A DNA stretch of 64,000 nt from Ancylobacter rudongensis (GTDB lineage: Bacteria; Pseudomonadota; Alphaproteobacteria; Rhizobiales; Xanthobacteraceae), in contig NZ_FMTP01000007.1 of the NCBI RefSeq assembly GCF_900100155.1, positions 62,001 to 126,000 on the forward strand, in the 5' to 3' direction. Each line of letters starts with the position of its first letter. Positions within the stretch are counted from its first letter, which is position 1. Both the position numbers and the translations under genes were made by a program. Under the pieces are notes generated by a model. The model saw nothing but the letters and a program-made list of their open reading frames with translations. It searched no databases and was not told the origin of the DNA. Positions 1-9,113 of this stretch are shown piece by piece.

Positions 1-284
1 GTCGAGACCGAGCCGTAGAGGTGGCCGGTTTCGCCAGCCTGACGGACCAGGATGATCTCGGTGCCCTTCATCTTCTCGCCGACCTTGGCGGCCTCGGACT
101 TGAGCTCGAGGTTGCGGGTCTCCAGCTGGGCCTTCATCGATTCGAAGCGGCCCTTGTTCTCCTTGGTGGCGCGCAGCGCCTTGCCCGAGGGCAGGAGGAA
201 ATTGCGGGCATAGCCGTCGCGCACGCGAACGACTTCGCCCATCTGGCCGAGCTTGGCGACACGCTCAAGCAGGATGACTTCCAT
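1..284 (-). CDS. rplI: 50S ribosomal protein L9 (N-terminal part, cut by window edge)
   Basis: The minus strand reads [18 protein letters not shown] followed by the [15 protein letters not shown] segment (here [14 protein letters not shown]), which is the diagnostic N-terminal domain of L9, a 23S rRNA-binding protein of the large subunit. About 94 residues are visible: the N-terminal domain and the start of the long connecting helix. The C-terminal domain lies beyond base 1. The ATG at 284-282 follows a GAGAACTGAA stretch. It is the last visible gene of the rpsF-rpsR-DUF2232-rplI operon, the usual alphaproteobacterial arrangement. Confidence 0.95.
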   Translation of the reverse strand, partial: MEVILLERVAKLGQMGEVVRVRDGYARNFLLPSGKALRATKENKGRFESMKAQLETRNLELKSEAAKVGEKMKGTEIILVRQAGETGHLYGSVS

Positions 285-329
285 TTCAGTTCTCCATTCA
301 ATGCGTCAAAGTGGAAAGGTTGAGTGAGT

Positions 330-1292
330 TCAGACGTCGTTGGCGGCCGGCGGGCGCCCCGGCGGGCCGCCCTTTCGAAACCGCTGGCGCACGCCGAACA
401 GCGTTTCGGCGAGGCCGAGCAGCGCGAGCAGCGCGAAGGGCCAGCCCAGCGCGAGCGCGGCGATCCAGACGGTAGCGATGACCAGAGCGCGGCCGGCGGC
501 GCCGCGGGTGATCCAGTGGATGGTGGCGAGGCCGATGAAGGCGAAGGCCATGACCAGGGTGGAGGTCAGCAGTTGCGCCAGCAGGCCGATGAACCCGCCC
601 GCGAGGTTGGTGGCGATGAAGGTGCCGACGAGCAGCACGGCCACGGGACGCGGCACCGAAATCGTCGCGAGATCCGGCCAGGGGCGCATCAGGCGGCCGG
701 AGAGGCGGGAAATATGGGCGGCAAGCCAGAGATTGCCGATCTGTGTGACCATGGTCACGACGGCTGCCGCTGGCGGCATGACGAGGACCAGCAGGTCCAC
801 CATCCGCTCGACATCCGGCCCGCCGGCACCAGGGCTTTTCTCGAACATCTCCTGGAACAGCGTGCGCAAGGCAGCCTGGTAGCCCTCGACGCTGCCGGCC
901 ACCAGCGGGATCAGTGCCGCCACCGCCAGGCAACCGAGGATGGCGGCGGCCAGCACCACACGGCCGACGGGGAACCATTCGAGCGGCGCGCCAGGCTCCG
1001 GCTCGCGCGCCATCAGCGCGAGATAGGAGAGCACATAGGCGGGAAGGCCGACGCCGGCGACATAGGCGAGGAGAAGCTCGACACCGAAGAACACGCCGAT
1101 GGCCACGGCTGCCGCGGACGCGGCGATCAGCGCCGAGACATGCGTCCAGCCAAGGCCGACGATCAATACCGGCAGCGGAGCGAGATAGAAGAGGGGGAGG
1201 GCGAGCGGGCTGCCGGTCGCAACGGTGGCGACCATAAGCGCGGATGCCGCGCCGGCACCCAGCGCTATGAGCCAGTTCATAATCATCGACAC
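330..1292 (-). CDS. DUF2232 family integral membrane protein
   Basis: A very hydrophobic protein of about 320 residues with roughly eight membrane segments and no soluble domain. Position and character match the DUF2232 (YybS-like) membrane protein that commonly sits between rpsR and rplI in Hyphomicrobiales; its biochemical role is unknown. I take the GTG at 1292-1290, preceded by GGGACAGC; an in-frame ATG at 1286 is an equally possible start. It lies 45 bases before rplI and 132 bases after rpsR, with a strong GC hairpin (1387-1410) in the gap that may lower read-through from the ribosomal genes. The family assignment rests on hydrophobicity and gene order, not on a motif. Confidence 0.75.
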   Translation of the reverse strand: MSMIMNWLIALGAGAASALMVATVATGSPLALPLFYLAPLPVLIVGLGWTHVSALIAASAAAVAIGVFFGVELLLAYVAGVGLPAYVLSYLALMAREPEPGAPLEWFPVGRVVLAAAILGCLAVAALIPLVAGSVEGYQAALRTLFQEMFEKSPGAGGPDVERMVDLLVLVMPPAAAVVTMVTQIGNLWLAAHISRLSGRLMRPWPDLATISVPRPVAVLLVGTFIATNLAGGFIGLLAQLLTSTLVMAFAFIGLATIHWITRGAAGRALVIATVWIAALALGWPFALLALLGLAETLFGVRQRFRKGGPPGRPPAANDV

Positions 1293-1386
1293 GCTGTCCC
1301 GCCCTTAGCGGTTAGGGGAGGATCATCGTCCGCCCCAGCCAAGACCGCCGGAAGCCCGGGGCCTGTTGTCATTACACTGCACGAAG

Positions 1387-1410
1387 CGTCCCCGGCCTTG
1401 GCCGGGGACG
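1387..1410. repeat. Palindromic GC hairpin between rpsR and DUF2232
   Basis: CGTCCCCGGCC and GGCCGGGGACG form a perfect 11-bp stem with a TT spacer. It lies 15 bases past the rpsR stop. There is no T-run on either side, so it is not a clear intrinsic terminator. Hairpins of this CCCCGGCC/GGCCGGGG type are, to my knowledge, common dispersed intergenic palindromes in Hyphomicrobiales, and here it could tune the rpsR to rplI transcript. Confidence 0.5.
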
Positions 1411-1424
1411 AAGGCGTTACGCGA

Positions 1425-1694
1425 TCAGCGGATCACGAAGGGCAGCAGGCCGAGGAAGCGCGCGCGCTTGATCGCCTGGGCCAGTTCGCGCTGCTTCTTG
1501 GCCGAGACGGCCGTGATGCGCGAGGGAACGATCTTGCCGCGCTCGGAGATGTAGCGCTGCAGCAGCCGCACGTCCTTGTAGTCGATCTTCGGCGCATTGG
1601 CGCCGGAGAACGGGCAGGTCTTGCGACGGCGGAAGAAGGGGCGACGGGCGCCCGAGGTGTTTGCGGCTGCGCCGCCGGTGCCACCGAAAGCCAT
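1425..1694 (-). CDS. rpsR: 30S ribosomal protein S18
   Basis: An 89-residue basic protein with the S18 signature: [28 protein letters not shown], then the [21 protein letters not shown] helix region. S18 forms a heterodimer with S6 on the platform of the small subunit. The start is the ATG at 1694-1692, whose A is the last base of the rpsF stop codon (TGATG overlap), so the two partners are translationally coupled. A GTG one codon upstream is also in frame but less likely. Length is normal for the family. Confidence 0.96.
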   Translation of the reverse strand: MAFGGTGGAAANTSGARRPFFRRRKTCPFSGANAPKIDYKDVRLLQRYISERGKIVPSRITAVSAKKQRELAQAIKRARFLGLLPFVIR

Positions 1695-2182
1695 CACTCA
1701 GTCTCCACGCTGGCCGGAGCCTCTTCGCGGTCACGGCGCGGGCCGCGATCGCCACGATCACCACCACGGTCGCCGCCGAAACTGCGCCCGCCGCCGCCGA
1801 AGCCGCGATCACCGCCGAAGCCGCGATCACCGAAGCCACGATCGCCACGATCGTCGCGGTCGCGCTTCTGCAGCATGACCGACTGGCCTTCTTCGAGCTC
1901 TTCGACGCGGACGGTGATGAAGCGAAGAATGTCCTCATCGATACGCATCTGGCGCTCCATCTCGGCCACGGCGGCCGGCGGCGCGTCGATGTTCAGCAGC
2001 GAGAAATGCGCCTTGCGATTCTTGCGGACGCGATAGGTAAGGGTCTTCACACCCCAATACTCGACCTTCGGGACCGAGCCACCATTCGCCTCCAGCACGC
2101 CCTTGAAGCGTGCCGTGAGTTCCTCGACCTGCTGCGCCGTTACATCCTGGCGCGCGAGGAACACGTGCTCATAAAGAGCCAT
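1694..2182 (-). CDS. rpsF: 30S ribosomal protein S6 with Gly/Arg/Asp-rich C-terminal tail
   Basis: Residues 1-95 are a standard S6 fold: [14 protein letters not shown] at the start, [19 protein letters not shown] in the middle, then the [10 protein letters not shown] segment. After about residue 110 the protein runs into a disordered tail built of DRG, GDRGFG and GGDRG units, ending in an acidic stretch. S6 binds S18 and 16S rRNA. The start at 2182 follows an AAAGGAAAGG ribosome-binding site. The tail makes the protein about 162 residues against about 100 for E. coli S6 without its glutamate tail. The repeated DNA of the tail (about 1750-1865) is coding, not an array. Confidence 0.95.
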   Translation of the reverse strand: MALYEHVFLARQDVTAQQVEELTARFKGVLEANGGSVPKVEYWGVKTLTYRVRKNRKAHFSLLNIDAPPAAVAEMERQMRIDEDILRFITVRVEELEEGQSVMLQKRDRDDRGDRGFGDRGFGGDRGFGGGGRSFGGDRGGDRGDRGPRRDREEAPASVETE

Positions 2183-2655
2183 GTTTCGTGCCTTTCCTTT
2201 GTTCCGCACTATTGCGGCCATCCTCCCGACGCCGAGCCCTTCGAGCCCGGAAAGGCTCGAATATTCTCGAAGGCGGGGACACGGGACGACGCGAATCCTC
2301 GGATACGCTGCCACGCCCGGCAAAAAGCCATGCGCAACCGTCCGTTCAGCCCCCGGCCGGGACTGACAGTGCGCGGGCTTATACGCGAAAAGAGCGGGAA
2401 ATCAAGGTTCGATGGGCCGTCCCGCGGGCGAGCCGGTGAATGTGGGGCCTCTGTTCGAGCTCTGAACGTATCATAATACGCGCTTGCTCCCGCAGCCGCT
2501 TCCCTCTCTGTGGCGGTTCAAGCGGCTCGGTCGGGGCCGATCCGGCGGCGAGACGCGGTGCGGCAGAGGCCGGGAGGCGGCCGGCAGCTTGACACGGGAC
2601 GCAGGGCGTTGTTCCTGCGGCCGCCGATTCAAAGAGGAATGGATATCGCAACGTC
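2183..2655. promoter_or_regulatory. Divergent control region between rpsF and fabD
   Basis: These 473 bases hold no convincing gene. On the rpsF side (minus-strand transcript) TTCGAGCC and GGCTCGAA (2240-2261) form a perfect 8-bp hairpin with a six-base loop whose transcript carries CCG, and CCGCA/TGCGG (2204-2217) forms a second small hairpin. Autoregulatory RNA bound by S6:S18 is known in rpsF leaders of many bacteria, but I cannot confirm that motif here. A short dyad CGTAT-CATA-ATACG sits at 2467-2480. On the fabD side an exact TTGACA lies at 2589-2594 without a good -10 box. Confidence 0.4.
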
Positions 2656-3606
2656 ATGAGCATCGCTTTCGTTTTTCCCGGTCAGGGCAGCCAGGTCGTC
2701 GGCATGGGCAAGGCCCTCGCCGATCAGTTCCCGGTGGCGCGCGCGGTGTTCGACGAAGTCGATGCGGCGTTGGGCGAAAAGCTCTCCGCGATCATGTGGG
2801 ACGGGCCGATTGAAACCCTGACCCTGACGGCGAACACCCAGCCCGCCCTGATGGCCGCCTCGCTTGCGACGCTACGTGTGCTGGAGGCCGAGGCCGGGCT
2901 TGATCTGGCACGTGATGCCGCTTTCGTGGCGGGCCATTCGCTGGGCGAATATTCCGCGCTCGCCGCCGCGGGCTCGCTCTCGATTGCCGATACGGCGCGG
3001 CTGCTGCGCCAGCGCGGCACCGCGATGCAGGCGGCCACACCCGTGGGTACGGGTGCCATGGCAGCGATTCTGGGTCTCGACTTCGACAAGGTCGCCGCCG
3101 TCGCCGCCGAGGCCGCTCAGGGTGAGGTCTGCGACATCGCTAATGACAATGCGCCCGGGCAGGTCGTTGTCTCCGGCAACGCCGCTGCCGTCGAGCGTGC
3201 CTGCGAGATTGCCAAGCGCGAGGGCGCCTCGCGCGCCATTCTGCTGACCGTCTCCGCCCCCTTTCATTGCCGCCTCATCACCTCCGCCGCCGACGCCATG
3301 CGCGAAGCGCTGGCCGGTGTCGAGGTGCATGCGCCGCGCGTGCCGCTGGTCGCCAATGTGACGGCAGCCCCCGTCAGTGCGCCGGACGAGATTCGGTCGC
3401 TTCTGGTCCGCCAGGTGACGAGCACGGTTCGCTGGCGCGAATCCGTGGCCTTCATGGCCGAGCAGGGCGTTACCCGGCTCGTCGAGGTCGGTACCGGCAA
3501 GGTGCTTGCCGGCCTCACCAAGCGCATCGCCCGTCAGGTGGCCGCCGTGAGTATCGGCGCACCCGAAGACGTCGCCGCCTTCGCCGCTGCGCCGGCGCAG
3601 GCTTGA
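2656..3606 (+). CDS. fabD: Malonyl-CoA:ACP transacylase
   Basis: This enzyme moves malonyl groups from CoA to the acyl carrier protein, supplying the extender for fatty-acid synthesis. The 316 residues show GQGSQ at 9-13, the nucleophile motif GHSLGE with Ser95, and the catalytic histidine in SAPFHC (His204). Length fits FabD. The ATG at 2656 follows AAAGAGGAATGG. It is the first gene of the fabD-fabG-acpP-fabF set, 22 bases ahead of fabG, so co-transcription with fabG is very likely. Confidence 0.96.
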   Translation: MSIAFVFPGQGSQVVGMGKALADQFPVARAVFDEVDAALGEKLSAIMWDGPIETLTLTANTQPALMAASLATLRVLEAEAGLDLARDAAFVAGHSLGEYSALAAAGSLSIADTARLLRQRGTAMQAATPVGTGAMAAILGLDFDKVAAVAAEAAQGEVCDIANDNAPGQVVVSGNAAAVERACEIAKREGASRAILLTVSAPFHCRLITSAADAMREALAGVEVHAPRVPLVANVTAAPVSAPDEIRSLLVRQVTSTVRWRESVAFMAEQGVTRLVEVGTGKVLAGLTKRIARQVAAVSIGAPEDVAAFAAAPAQA

Positions 3607-3628
3607 GACAGCAATTCAGGAGGTTCCC

Positions 3629-4366
3629 ATGTTCGATCTGACGGGGAAGACGGCACTCGTCACCGGCGCCACCGGCGGGATCGGCGGAGCCATCGCCAAG
3701 GCGCTGCACGCGCAGGGCGCCACGGTGGCGCTCTCGGGCACCCGCCGCGAAGTCCTTGAGGCGCTCGCCGCCGAGATGGGCGAGCGGACCCATGTCCTGC
3801 CCTGCGACCTCTCGAATATCGAGCAGGTTGAGCAGCTGGTGCCGCAGGCCGAGGAGGCCATGGGTGACATCGACATCCTGGTCAACAATGCCGGGATCAC
3901 CCGTGACGGCCTGTTTGTGCGCCTGACCGACGAGATGTGGGACACGGTGATCGCGGTGAACCTCACCGCCGGCTTCCGGCTGACCCGCGCCGCCGCCCGG
4001 TCCATGATGCGCCGGCGTACCGGCCGCATCATCGGCATCACCTCCATCGTGGGCGTGACCGGCAACGCCGGCCAGGGCAATTATGCTGCCGCCAAGGCCG
4101 GCATGATCGGCATGTCGAAGGCGCTGGCCAAGGAAGTGGCGGCGCGCGGCGTGACGGTGAACTGCATCGCCCCGGGCTTCATCGCCACGCCGATGACCGA
4201 TGTGCTCAACGACAAGCAGAAGCAGGCGATTCTCTCCGCCGTTCCGGCCGCGCGGCTGGGCTCGCCGGAGGATATCGCGGCAGCCGCCGTCTACCTCGCT
4301 TCCAGCGAGGCTGGCTATGTCACTGGGCAGACGCTGCATGTGAATGGCGGAATGGCCATGATCTGA
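3629..4366 (+). CDS. fabG: 3-oxoacyl-ACP reductase
   Basis: An NADPH-dependent short-chain dehydrogenase that reduces 3-oxoacyl-ACP in each elongation cycle. The 245 residues carry the cofactor motif TGATGGIG (12-19), NNAG (86-89), and the catalytic set Asn111, Ser139, Tyr152 and Lys156 in the YxxxK arrangement. AGGAGG lies seven bases before the ATG. It follows fabD closely and precedes acpP by 227 bases, so acpP probably has its own promoter in addition to read-through. Confidence 0.96.
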   Translation: MFDLTGKTALVTGATGGIGGAIAKALHAQGATVALSGTRREVLEALAAEMGERTHVLPCDLSNIEQVEQLVPQAEEAMGDIDILVNNAGITRDGLFVRLTDEMWDTVIAVNLTAGFRLTRAAARSMMRRRTGRIIGITSIVGVTGNAGQGNYAAAKAGMIGMSKALAKEVAARGVTVNCIAPGFIATPMTDVLNDKQKQAILSAVPAARLGSPEDIAAAAVYLASSEAGYVTGQTLHVNGGMAMI

Positions 4367-4593
4367 CGAGGCTCACCCAGAGCGCAGTTAACCCGCCCTT
4401 TACGGTGCTGGTTTTGGCGTTTGAAGTGTGCTAACAGCCGCCTCGGCTCACAGGGTCGAACCCCGCAACACCATTGCGGAATTGTTCGAGGCATCCTGTA
4501 ATCGGGGCAAAAAAGCAGGCCGCCAACACCGCGTTCGCGCGGGGGCCAAATGGTATAACGTAGCAACCTCCGGATACGGACGAGGGTGAACCG

Positions 4594-4830
4594 ATGAGCG
4601 ATATTGCCGAGCGCGTGAAGAAGATTGTAGCCGAGCATCTGGGCGTTGAGTCCGAGAAGGTTACCGAGAATGCGAGCTTCATCGACGACCTCGGCGCCGA
4701 CAGCCTCGATACGGTCGAGCTGGTCATGGCCTTTGAAGAAGCCTTCAACTGCGAGATTCCGGACGACGCCGCCGAGACGATCCTGACCGTCGGCGACGCC
4801 ATCACCTTCCTGGAAAAGAACGCGGCCTGA
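4594..4830 (+). CDS. acpP: Acyl carrier protein
   Basis: A 78-residue acidic protein with the phosphopantetheine site DLGADSLD, in which Ser37 carries the prosthetic arm. It shuttles growing acyl chains between the Fab enzymes and supplies acyl groups to lipid A and phospholipid synthesis. The start ATG at 4594 follows GACGAGGGTG. The gene is separated from fabG by 227 bases containing a TATAAC stretch at 4553-4558 that could be a -10 element for a separate strong promoter, as is usual for acpP, though no matching -35 is evident. Confidence 0.97.
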   Translation: MSDIAERVKKIVAEHLGVESEKVTENASFIDDLGADSLDTVELVMAFEEAFNCEIPDDAAETILTVGDAITFLEKNAA

Positions 4831-4903
4831 TCGCCGCTCTCGCGCGCTGCGGCGGTTCGCCCGTCGCGGCGCCTACTACTCTGAAGTTCTCCGGAGACAT
4901 CGG

Positions 4904-6166
4904 ATGAGGCGCGTCGTCGTTACCGGCCTCGGCATGGTGACGCCGCTCGGATGCGGCGTCGACATTACCTGGCAACGCTTGTTGGCCGGAAAGAGCGGGG
5001 CTGGCCGCGTCGAGAATTTCGACGTCTCCGACCTGCCGGCCAAGATCGCCTGCCAGCTGAAGCGGGGCGACGGCACCGACGGCACCTTCAATCCCGACCA
5101 GTGGATGGAGCCGAAGGAGCAGCGCAAGGTCGACGACTTCATCATCTACGCGATGGCGGCGGCCCGGCAGGCGCTTGATGATGCCGACTGGCATCCGACC
5201 TCCTACGAAGACCAGTGCGCCAGTGGCGTGCTGATCGGCTCGGGCATTGGCGGCCTTCAGGGCATCGCCGAAACCGCCCTGCTGCTGCAGGAGCGCGGGC
5301 CCCGGCGCGTCTCCCCCTTCTTCATTCCCGGCCGCCTGATCAATCTGGCTGGCGGCTATGTGTCGATCGAGCACGGTCTCAAGGGACCCAACCACGCGGT
5401 TGTCACTGCTTGCTCCACCGGCGCGCACGCCATCGGTGATGCGGCCCGCCTGGTGGCCTTCGGCGACGCCGACGTGATGGTCGCCGGCGGTACCGAATCG
5501 CCGATCAACCGGCTTGCGCTGGCGGGCTTTGCGGCCTGCCGTGCGCTGTCGACAAGCTATAATGACACCCCGGAAAAGGCCTCGCGCCCCTATGACAGGG
5601 ACCGTGACGGCTTCGTCATGGGCGAGGGCGCGGGTGTCGTTATCGTCGAGGCGCTGGAGCACGCCCTTGCGCGCGGCGCCAAGATCTATGGCGAAATCGT
5701 CGGTTACGGCCTCTCGGGCGACGCCTATCACATCACCGCTCCTTCCGAGGATGGCGACGGCGCCTTCCGCTGCATGACGGCGGCGCTGAAGCGGGCGGGG
5801 ATCACCCCGGCCGAGATCGACTACATCAACGCCCATGGCACTTCGACCATGGCCGACGAGATCGAGCTCGGTGCGGTGCAGCGCCTGCTCGGCAACAGCG
5901 CCGCGACGGTGTCGATGTCGTCCACCAAATCGGCCATCGGTCATCTTCTTGGCGCGGCCGGGGCGGTGGAGGCGATCTTCTCGCTGCTGGCGATCCGCGA
6001 CCAGATTGCGCCGCCGACGATCAACCTCGACAATCCGTCGATCGAGACGCCCATCGACCTTGTGCCGCATACCCCGCGTGAGCGGCAGATCGACTATGCG
6101 CTGTCGAACTCGTTCGGCTTTGGCGGCACCAATGCTTCCGTTGTCTTCAAGCGCTACGCGCACTGA
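4904..6166 (+). CDS. fabF: 3-oxoacyl-ACP synthase II (elongating condensing enzyme)
   Basis: FabF condenses malonyl-ACP with acyl-ACP in chain elongation. The 420-residue sequence has the Cys-His-His set of this class: Cys170 in TACSTGAHA, His311 in NAHGTSTMADE and His347 in SAIGHLLGAAGA, with the C-terminal SFGFGGTNAS glycine loop. The start ATG at 4904 is preceded by CTCCGGAGACATCGG. It sits 73 bases after acpP, the arrangement shared with most proteobacteria, and leads into mltG. Confidence 0.96.
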   Translation: MRRVVVTGLGMVTPLGCGVDITWQRLLAGKSGAGRVENFDVSDLPAKIACQLKRGDGTDGTFNPDQWMEPKEQRKVDDFIIYAMAAARQALDDADWHPTSYEDQCASGVLIGSGIGGLQGIAETALLLQERGPRRVSPFFIPGRLINLAGGYVSIEHGLKGPNHAVVTACSTGAHAIGDAARLVAFGDADVMVAGGTESPINRLALAGFAACRALSTSYNDTPEKASRPYDRDRDGFVMGEGAGVVIVEALEHALARGAKIYGEIVGYGLSGDAYHITAPSEDGDGAFRCMTAALKRAGITPAEIDYINAHGTSTMADEIELGAVQRLLGNSAATVSMSSTKSAIGHLLGAAGAVEAIFSLLAIRDQIAPPTINLDNPSIETPIDLVPHTPRERQIDYALSNSFGFGGTNASVVFKRYAH

Positions 6167-6288
6167 GCGCGGCGATGCGAACGCTGGGGAAGCGCGGCGC
6201 CTAGGACGGGCGGTTTCGCGCTTTCGCCATCTTTTCGGGTAGTCTGCCAGTGCGTTGCGCTGCCCGCGAACGCCAGGCGAGGCTCCCG

Positions 6289-7407
6289 ATGACCGATCCG
6301 ATCTCCCCGACGCCGCCGGGAAAGACTCCCGACCCGCACAAGGCATCGCGCCGGGCGAATCACCCTCTCGTTGTCGCCGGTAGCATGGTCTTCACGCTCC
6401 TGGTCGTTGCTATCGTCCTGGGTGGCGGGGCCCTGTGGATCGGCAAGGAGCGCTTCTACGCGCCGGGCCCGCTCGCAGCTGACAAGGCAGTGATCGTGCC
6501 AAACGAATATGGGGTGATCGACATTGCCGATCTTCTGCTCAAGCAGGGCGTGATTGACGACAAATGGGTCTTCGTCGGCGCAGCGGTCGGTACCCGTGCC
6601 TCCGGCAAGCTGAAGGCGGGCGAATATGCCTTTTCCGCCGGCGCCTCAATCCAGCAGGTCCTGGACACCATCGTTTCCGGTCGGGTGATCGAGTATACCG
6701 TCACCGTTCCCGAGGGCCTGACCAGCGACCAGATCGTCGAGCGGCTGCTTGAGGTAGCGGAGTTGTCGGGCAGCGTGCGGCAGGTGCCGCGCGAGGGCAG
6801 CCTGATGCCGGATACTTACAAAGTCACGCGCGGTACCTCGCGCGAGGATGTGCTGCGGCGCATGGCCCGCACGCAGGACACGACGCTGAAGGAAATCTGG
6901 GAAAAGCGCGACCCCTCGCTGCCGCTGAAATCGCCGGAAGAATTGGTCATCCTTGCCTCCATCGTAGAAAAGGAAACCGGCGTTCCCGAGGAGCGGGCCG
7001 AGGTGGCGGCTGTGTTCGTCAACCGGCTCAACAAGAAGATGCGCCTGCAGTCGGATCCGACGATCATCTACGGCCTGGTGCGCGGCAAGGGGCGGCTGGA
7101 ACGTCCGCTGACGCGCACCGACATCACCTCGCCGACGGCGTTCAACACCTACACGATTCCTGGTCTGCCGCCGGCGCCGATCGGTAATCCCGGCCGCGCC
7201 TCTCTGGAAGCCACCGCCCGGCCGGCAAAGAGCGACAACCTTTATTTCGTCGCTGACGGCACGGGCGGGCACGCCTTCGCCGCCACACTCGACCAGCACA
7301 ACAAGAATGTGGCGCGCTGGCGCCAGGTCGAGCGCGAGCGCAAGGTCGATCCGGCGGCGCAGCCGGCCGGAACGTCGGGGACGACTGGCGCCAACGCCGT
7401 CGACTGA
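6289..7407 (+). CDS. mltG: Endolytic murein transglycosylase MltG (YceG family)
   Basis: MltG cleaves nascent glycan strands in the periplasm and is thought to set their length. The 372-residue protein has a short cytoplasmic N-terminus, one membrane segment at about 27-50, a LysM-like region, and the YceG catalytic core with ILASIVEKETGVPEERAEV (catalytic Glu in the EKE at 227-229) and SDPTIIYG at about 255-262. I chose the ATG at 6289 because earlier in-frame codons extend into non-conserved sequence. Its place between fabF and yicC/gmk is typical for alphaproteobacteria. Confidence 0.94.
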   Translation: MTDPISPTPPGKTPDPHKASRRANHPLVVAGSMVFTLLVVAIVLGGGALWIGKERFYAPGPLAADKAVIVPNEYGVIDIADLLLKQGVIDDKWVFVGAAVGTRASGKLKAGEYAFSAGASIQQVLDTIVSGRVIEYTVTVPEGLTSDQIVERLLEVAELSGSVRQVPREGSLMPDTYKVTRGTSREDVLRRMARTQDTTLKEIWEKRDPSLPLKSPEELVILASIVEKETGVPEERAEVAAVFVNRLNKKMRLQSDPTIIYGLVRGKGRLERPLTRTDITSPTAFNTYTIPGLPPAPIGNPGRASLEATARPAKSDNLYFVADGTGGHAFAATLDQHNKNVARWRQVERERKVDPAAQPAGTSGTTGANAVD

Positions 7408-7493
7408 GCCCAATGTCTTCGCTGCCGGCTTGAGGCTGGCGGCGGCCCCCGTTATGGTCCGGCCGCCGTCTGGGGACGGGGCAGGGGGATGGC

Positions 7494-8381
7494 ATGACGC
7501 TGGCCAGCATGACGGGTTTCGCACGCACGCAGGGCATCAGCGGCGCGTGGAGCTGGGCCTGGGAACTCAAATCGGTCAATGGCAAGGGCCTCGATGTCCG
7601 CCTGCGGCTTCCCGGCGGATGGGACGGCCTGGAGGCGGGCCTCAAGCAGTCCGCCGCGCGTGTGCTCTCACGCGGCAACGTCAACGCCAACCTCTCGCTC
7701 ACCCGGGCGGACCCCGAGGTCAGCGTCCGCGTCAATGAGCATGTGCTGCGGACCATCGCGCAGTCGGTGGGTCGTGTCGCCGAGGAACTCGGCGCGCCGC
7801 CGGTGCAGCTTGAGAGCCTTCTGGGCCTCAAGGGTGTGCTGGAGGTCAGCGAAGCGCAGGAGAGCGAGACGGCGCGGGCGGGGCTGGAGGCGGCTGTTCT
7901 GTCCGGCTTCTCCCAGGCGCTCGCCGAGCTCGCCGCCATGCGCGCGCAGGAGGGTGCCGCCCTCGGCCTCGTGCTCAGCGAACGGCTCGACGGGATTGCC
8001 GCGCTCACTGCTGCCGCCGAGGCCAACCCGTCCCGCCGGCCGGAGGCGATCCGCGCCAAGCTCGCCGAACAGCTGCGGGTTCTGATGGACACCAGCGCCA
8101 GCTTCGATTCGGACCGGCTGCATCAGGAAGCACTGATGATGGCGTCCAAGGTCGATGTGCGCGAGGAACTGGACCGGCTGGTGGCCCATGTCGCCGCTGC
8201 CCGTGCCATGCTAGCCGAGGGCGGCGCGATCGGCCGCCGTCTCGACTTCCTCGCCCAGGAATTCAACCGCGAAACCAATACGTTATGCTCCAAGGCTAAT
8301 GACGTGTCGCTGACCGCCATCGGGCTGGAGCTGAAGGGGCTGGTCGAACAGTTCCGCGAGCAGGTCCAAAACATCGAGTGA
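7494..8381 (+). CDS. yicC: YicC/YloC family endoribonuclease
   Basis: A 295-residue protein starting [11 protein letters not shown], the family's conserved start, with the central [14 protein letters not shown] segment and the C-terminal DUF1732 block ([18 protein letters not shown] and [14 protein letters not shown]). E. coli YicC is a hexameric endoribonuclease linked to RNA turnover; the physiological role in alphaproteobacteria is not settled. The stop codon overlaps the region just before gmk, so the two are translationally close. The ATG at 7494 follows GGGGCAGGGGG. Confidence 0.93.
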   Translation: MTLASMTGFARTQGISGAWSWAWELKSVNGKGLDVRLRLPGGWDGLEAGLKQSAARVLSRGNVNANLSLTRADPEVSVRVNEHVLRTIAQSVGRVAEELGAPPVQLESLLGLKGVLEVSEAQESETARAGLEAAVLSGFSQALAELAAMRAQEGAALGLVLSERLDGIAALTAAAEANPSRRPEAIRAKLAEQLRVLMDTSASFDSDRLHQEALMMASKVDVREELDRLVAHVAAARAMLAEGGAIGRRLDFLAQEFNRETNTLCSKANDVSLTAIGLELKGLVEQFREQVQNIE

Positions 8382-8389
8382 GGGACAGG

Positions 8390-9073
8390 GTGAGCGACAG
8401 CAACGAGAACGCCGCAAGCCCCGCGGCCGCCATTGGCGGCCGGCGGGGGCTGATGCTTATCCTTTCCTCGCCCTCAGGAGCGGGAAAGTCGACCCTGGCC
8501 CGGCTGCTCCTGGAGCAGAACCCCGACATCTATCTCTCCGTGTCGGTGACGACCCGGGGACGGCGACCCAGCGAGGTCGAGGGCGTCCATTATCACTTCC
8601 TCACGCGTGAGCGCTTCGAGCGGCTGCGCGACGCCGGCGATCTCCTGGAATGGGCTGAGGTGCACGGCAATTTCTACGGCACGCCGCGCGAGCCGGTGGA
8701 AGCCGCCCTGTCGGCCGGCAGGGACGTGCTCTTCGACATTGATTATCAGGGCGCCGAACAGCTCTACGAGAAGATGCGCCAGGATATCGTCGGCGTGTTC
8801 ATCCTGCCGCCTTCGGCGGCAGAGCTGAAGACCCGGCTGGAGCGGCGGGCCGAGGATGCTTCGGGCGTGATCGAGAAGCGTCTGCGCAACGCGCGTACCG
8901 AGATCGCCCACTGGCGCGACTACAATTACGTGCTGGTCAATGCCGACCTGAACTCGACCTTCGCCAACCTGCGCAACATCCTTCTGGCCGAGCGCCTGCG
9001 TCGCGAACGCCAGCCCGGTCTTGAGCCGGTGATCGAGCGGCTGGACCACGAACTGGCGGAACTGGCGGAGTAG
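8390..9073 (+). CDS. gmk: Guanylate kinase
   Basis: Phosphorylates GMP (and dGMP) to the diphosphate. The P-loop [10 protein letters not shown] lies at 26-35, followed by the GMP-binding motifs [11 protein letters not shown] and GVHYHF, and the lid region [18 protein letters not shown] start at GTG 8390 because GAGGGACAGG sits directly upstream at good spacing. An in-frame GTG at 8378, overlapping the yicC stop, would add four residues. The protein is 227 residues with a short non-conserved N-terminal extension. It ends the plus-strand fab-mltG-yicC-gmk run and is convergent with rsmA. Confidence 0.94.
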   Translation: MSDSNENAASPAAAIGGRRGLMLILSSPSGAGKSTLARLLLEQNPDIYLSVSVTTRGRRPSEVEGVHYHFLTRERFERLRDAGDLLEWAEVHGNFYGTPREPVEAALSAGRDVLFDIDYQGAEQLYEKMRQDIVGVFILPPSAAELKTRLERRAEDASGVIEKRLRNARTEIAHWRDYNYVLVNADLNSTFANLRNILLAERLRRERQPGLEPVIERLDHELAELAE

Positions 9074-9113
9074 GGGTTCCCTCCCAACGCCGCCCCGACG
9101 CCGATGCCGCTGC

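Noticed and set aside
1387-1410. Intrinsic terminator between rpsR and DUF2232
   Set aside because: The stem is strong but has no adjacent T-run on either strand, and the gene order suggests continued transcription.
1740-1870. Short tandem repeats resembling an array
   Set aside because: They encode the DRG/GDRGFG repeats of the S6 tail in frame; spacing and unit length vary with no spacer structure.
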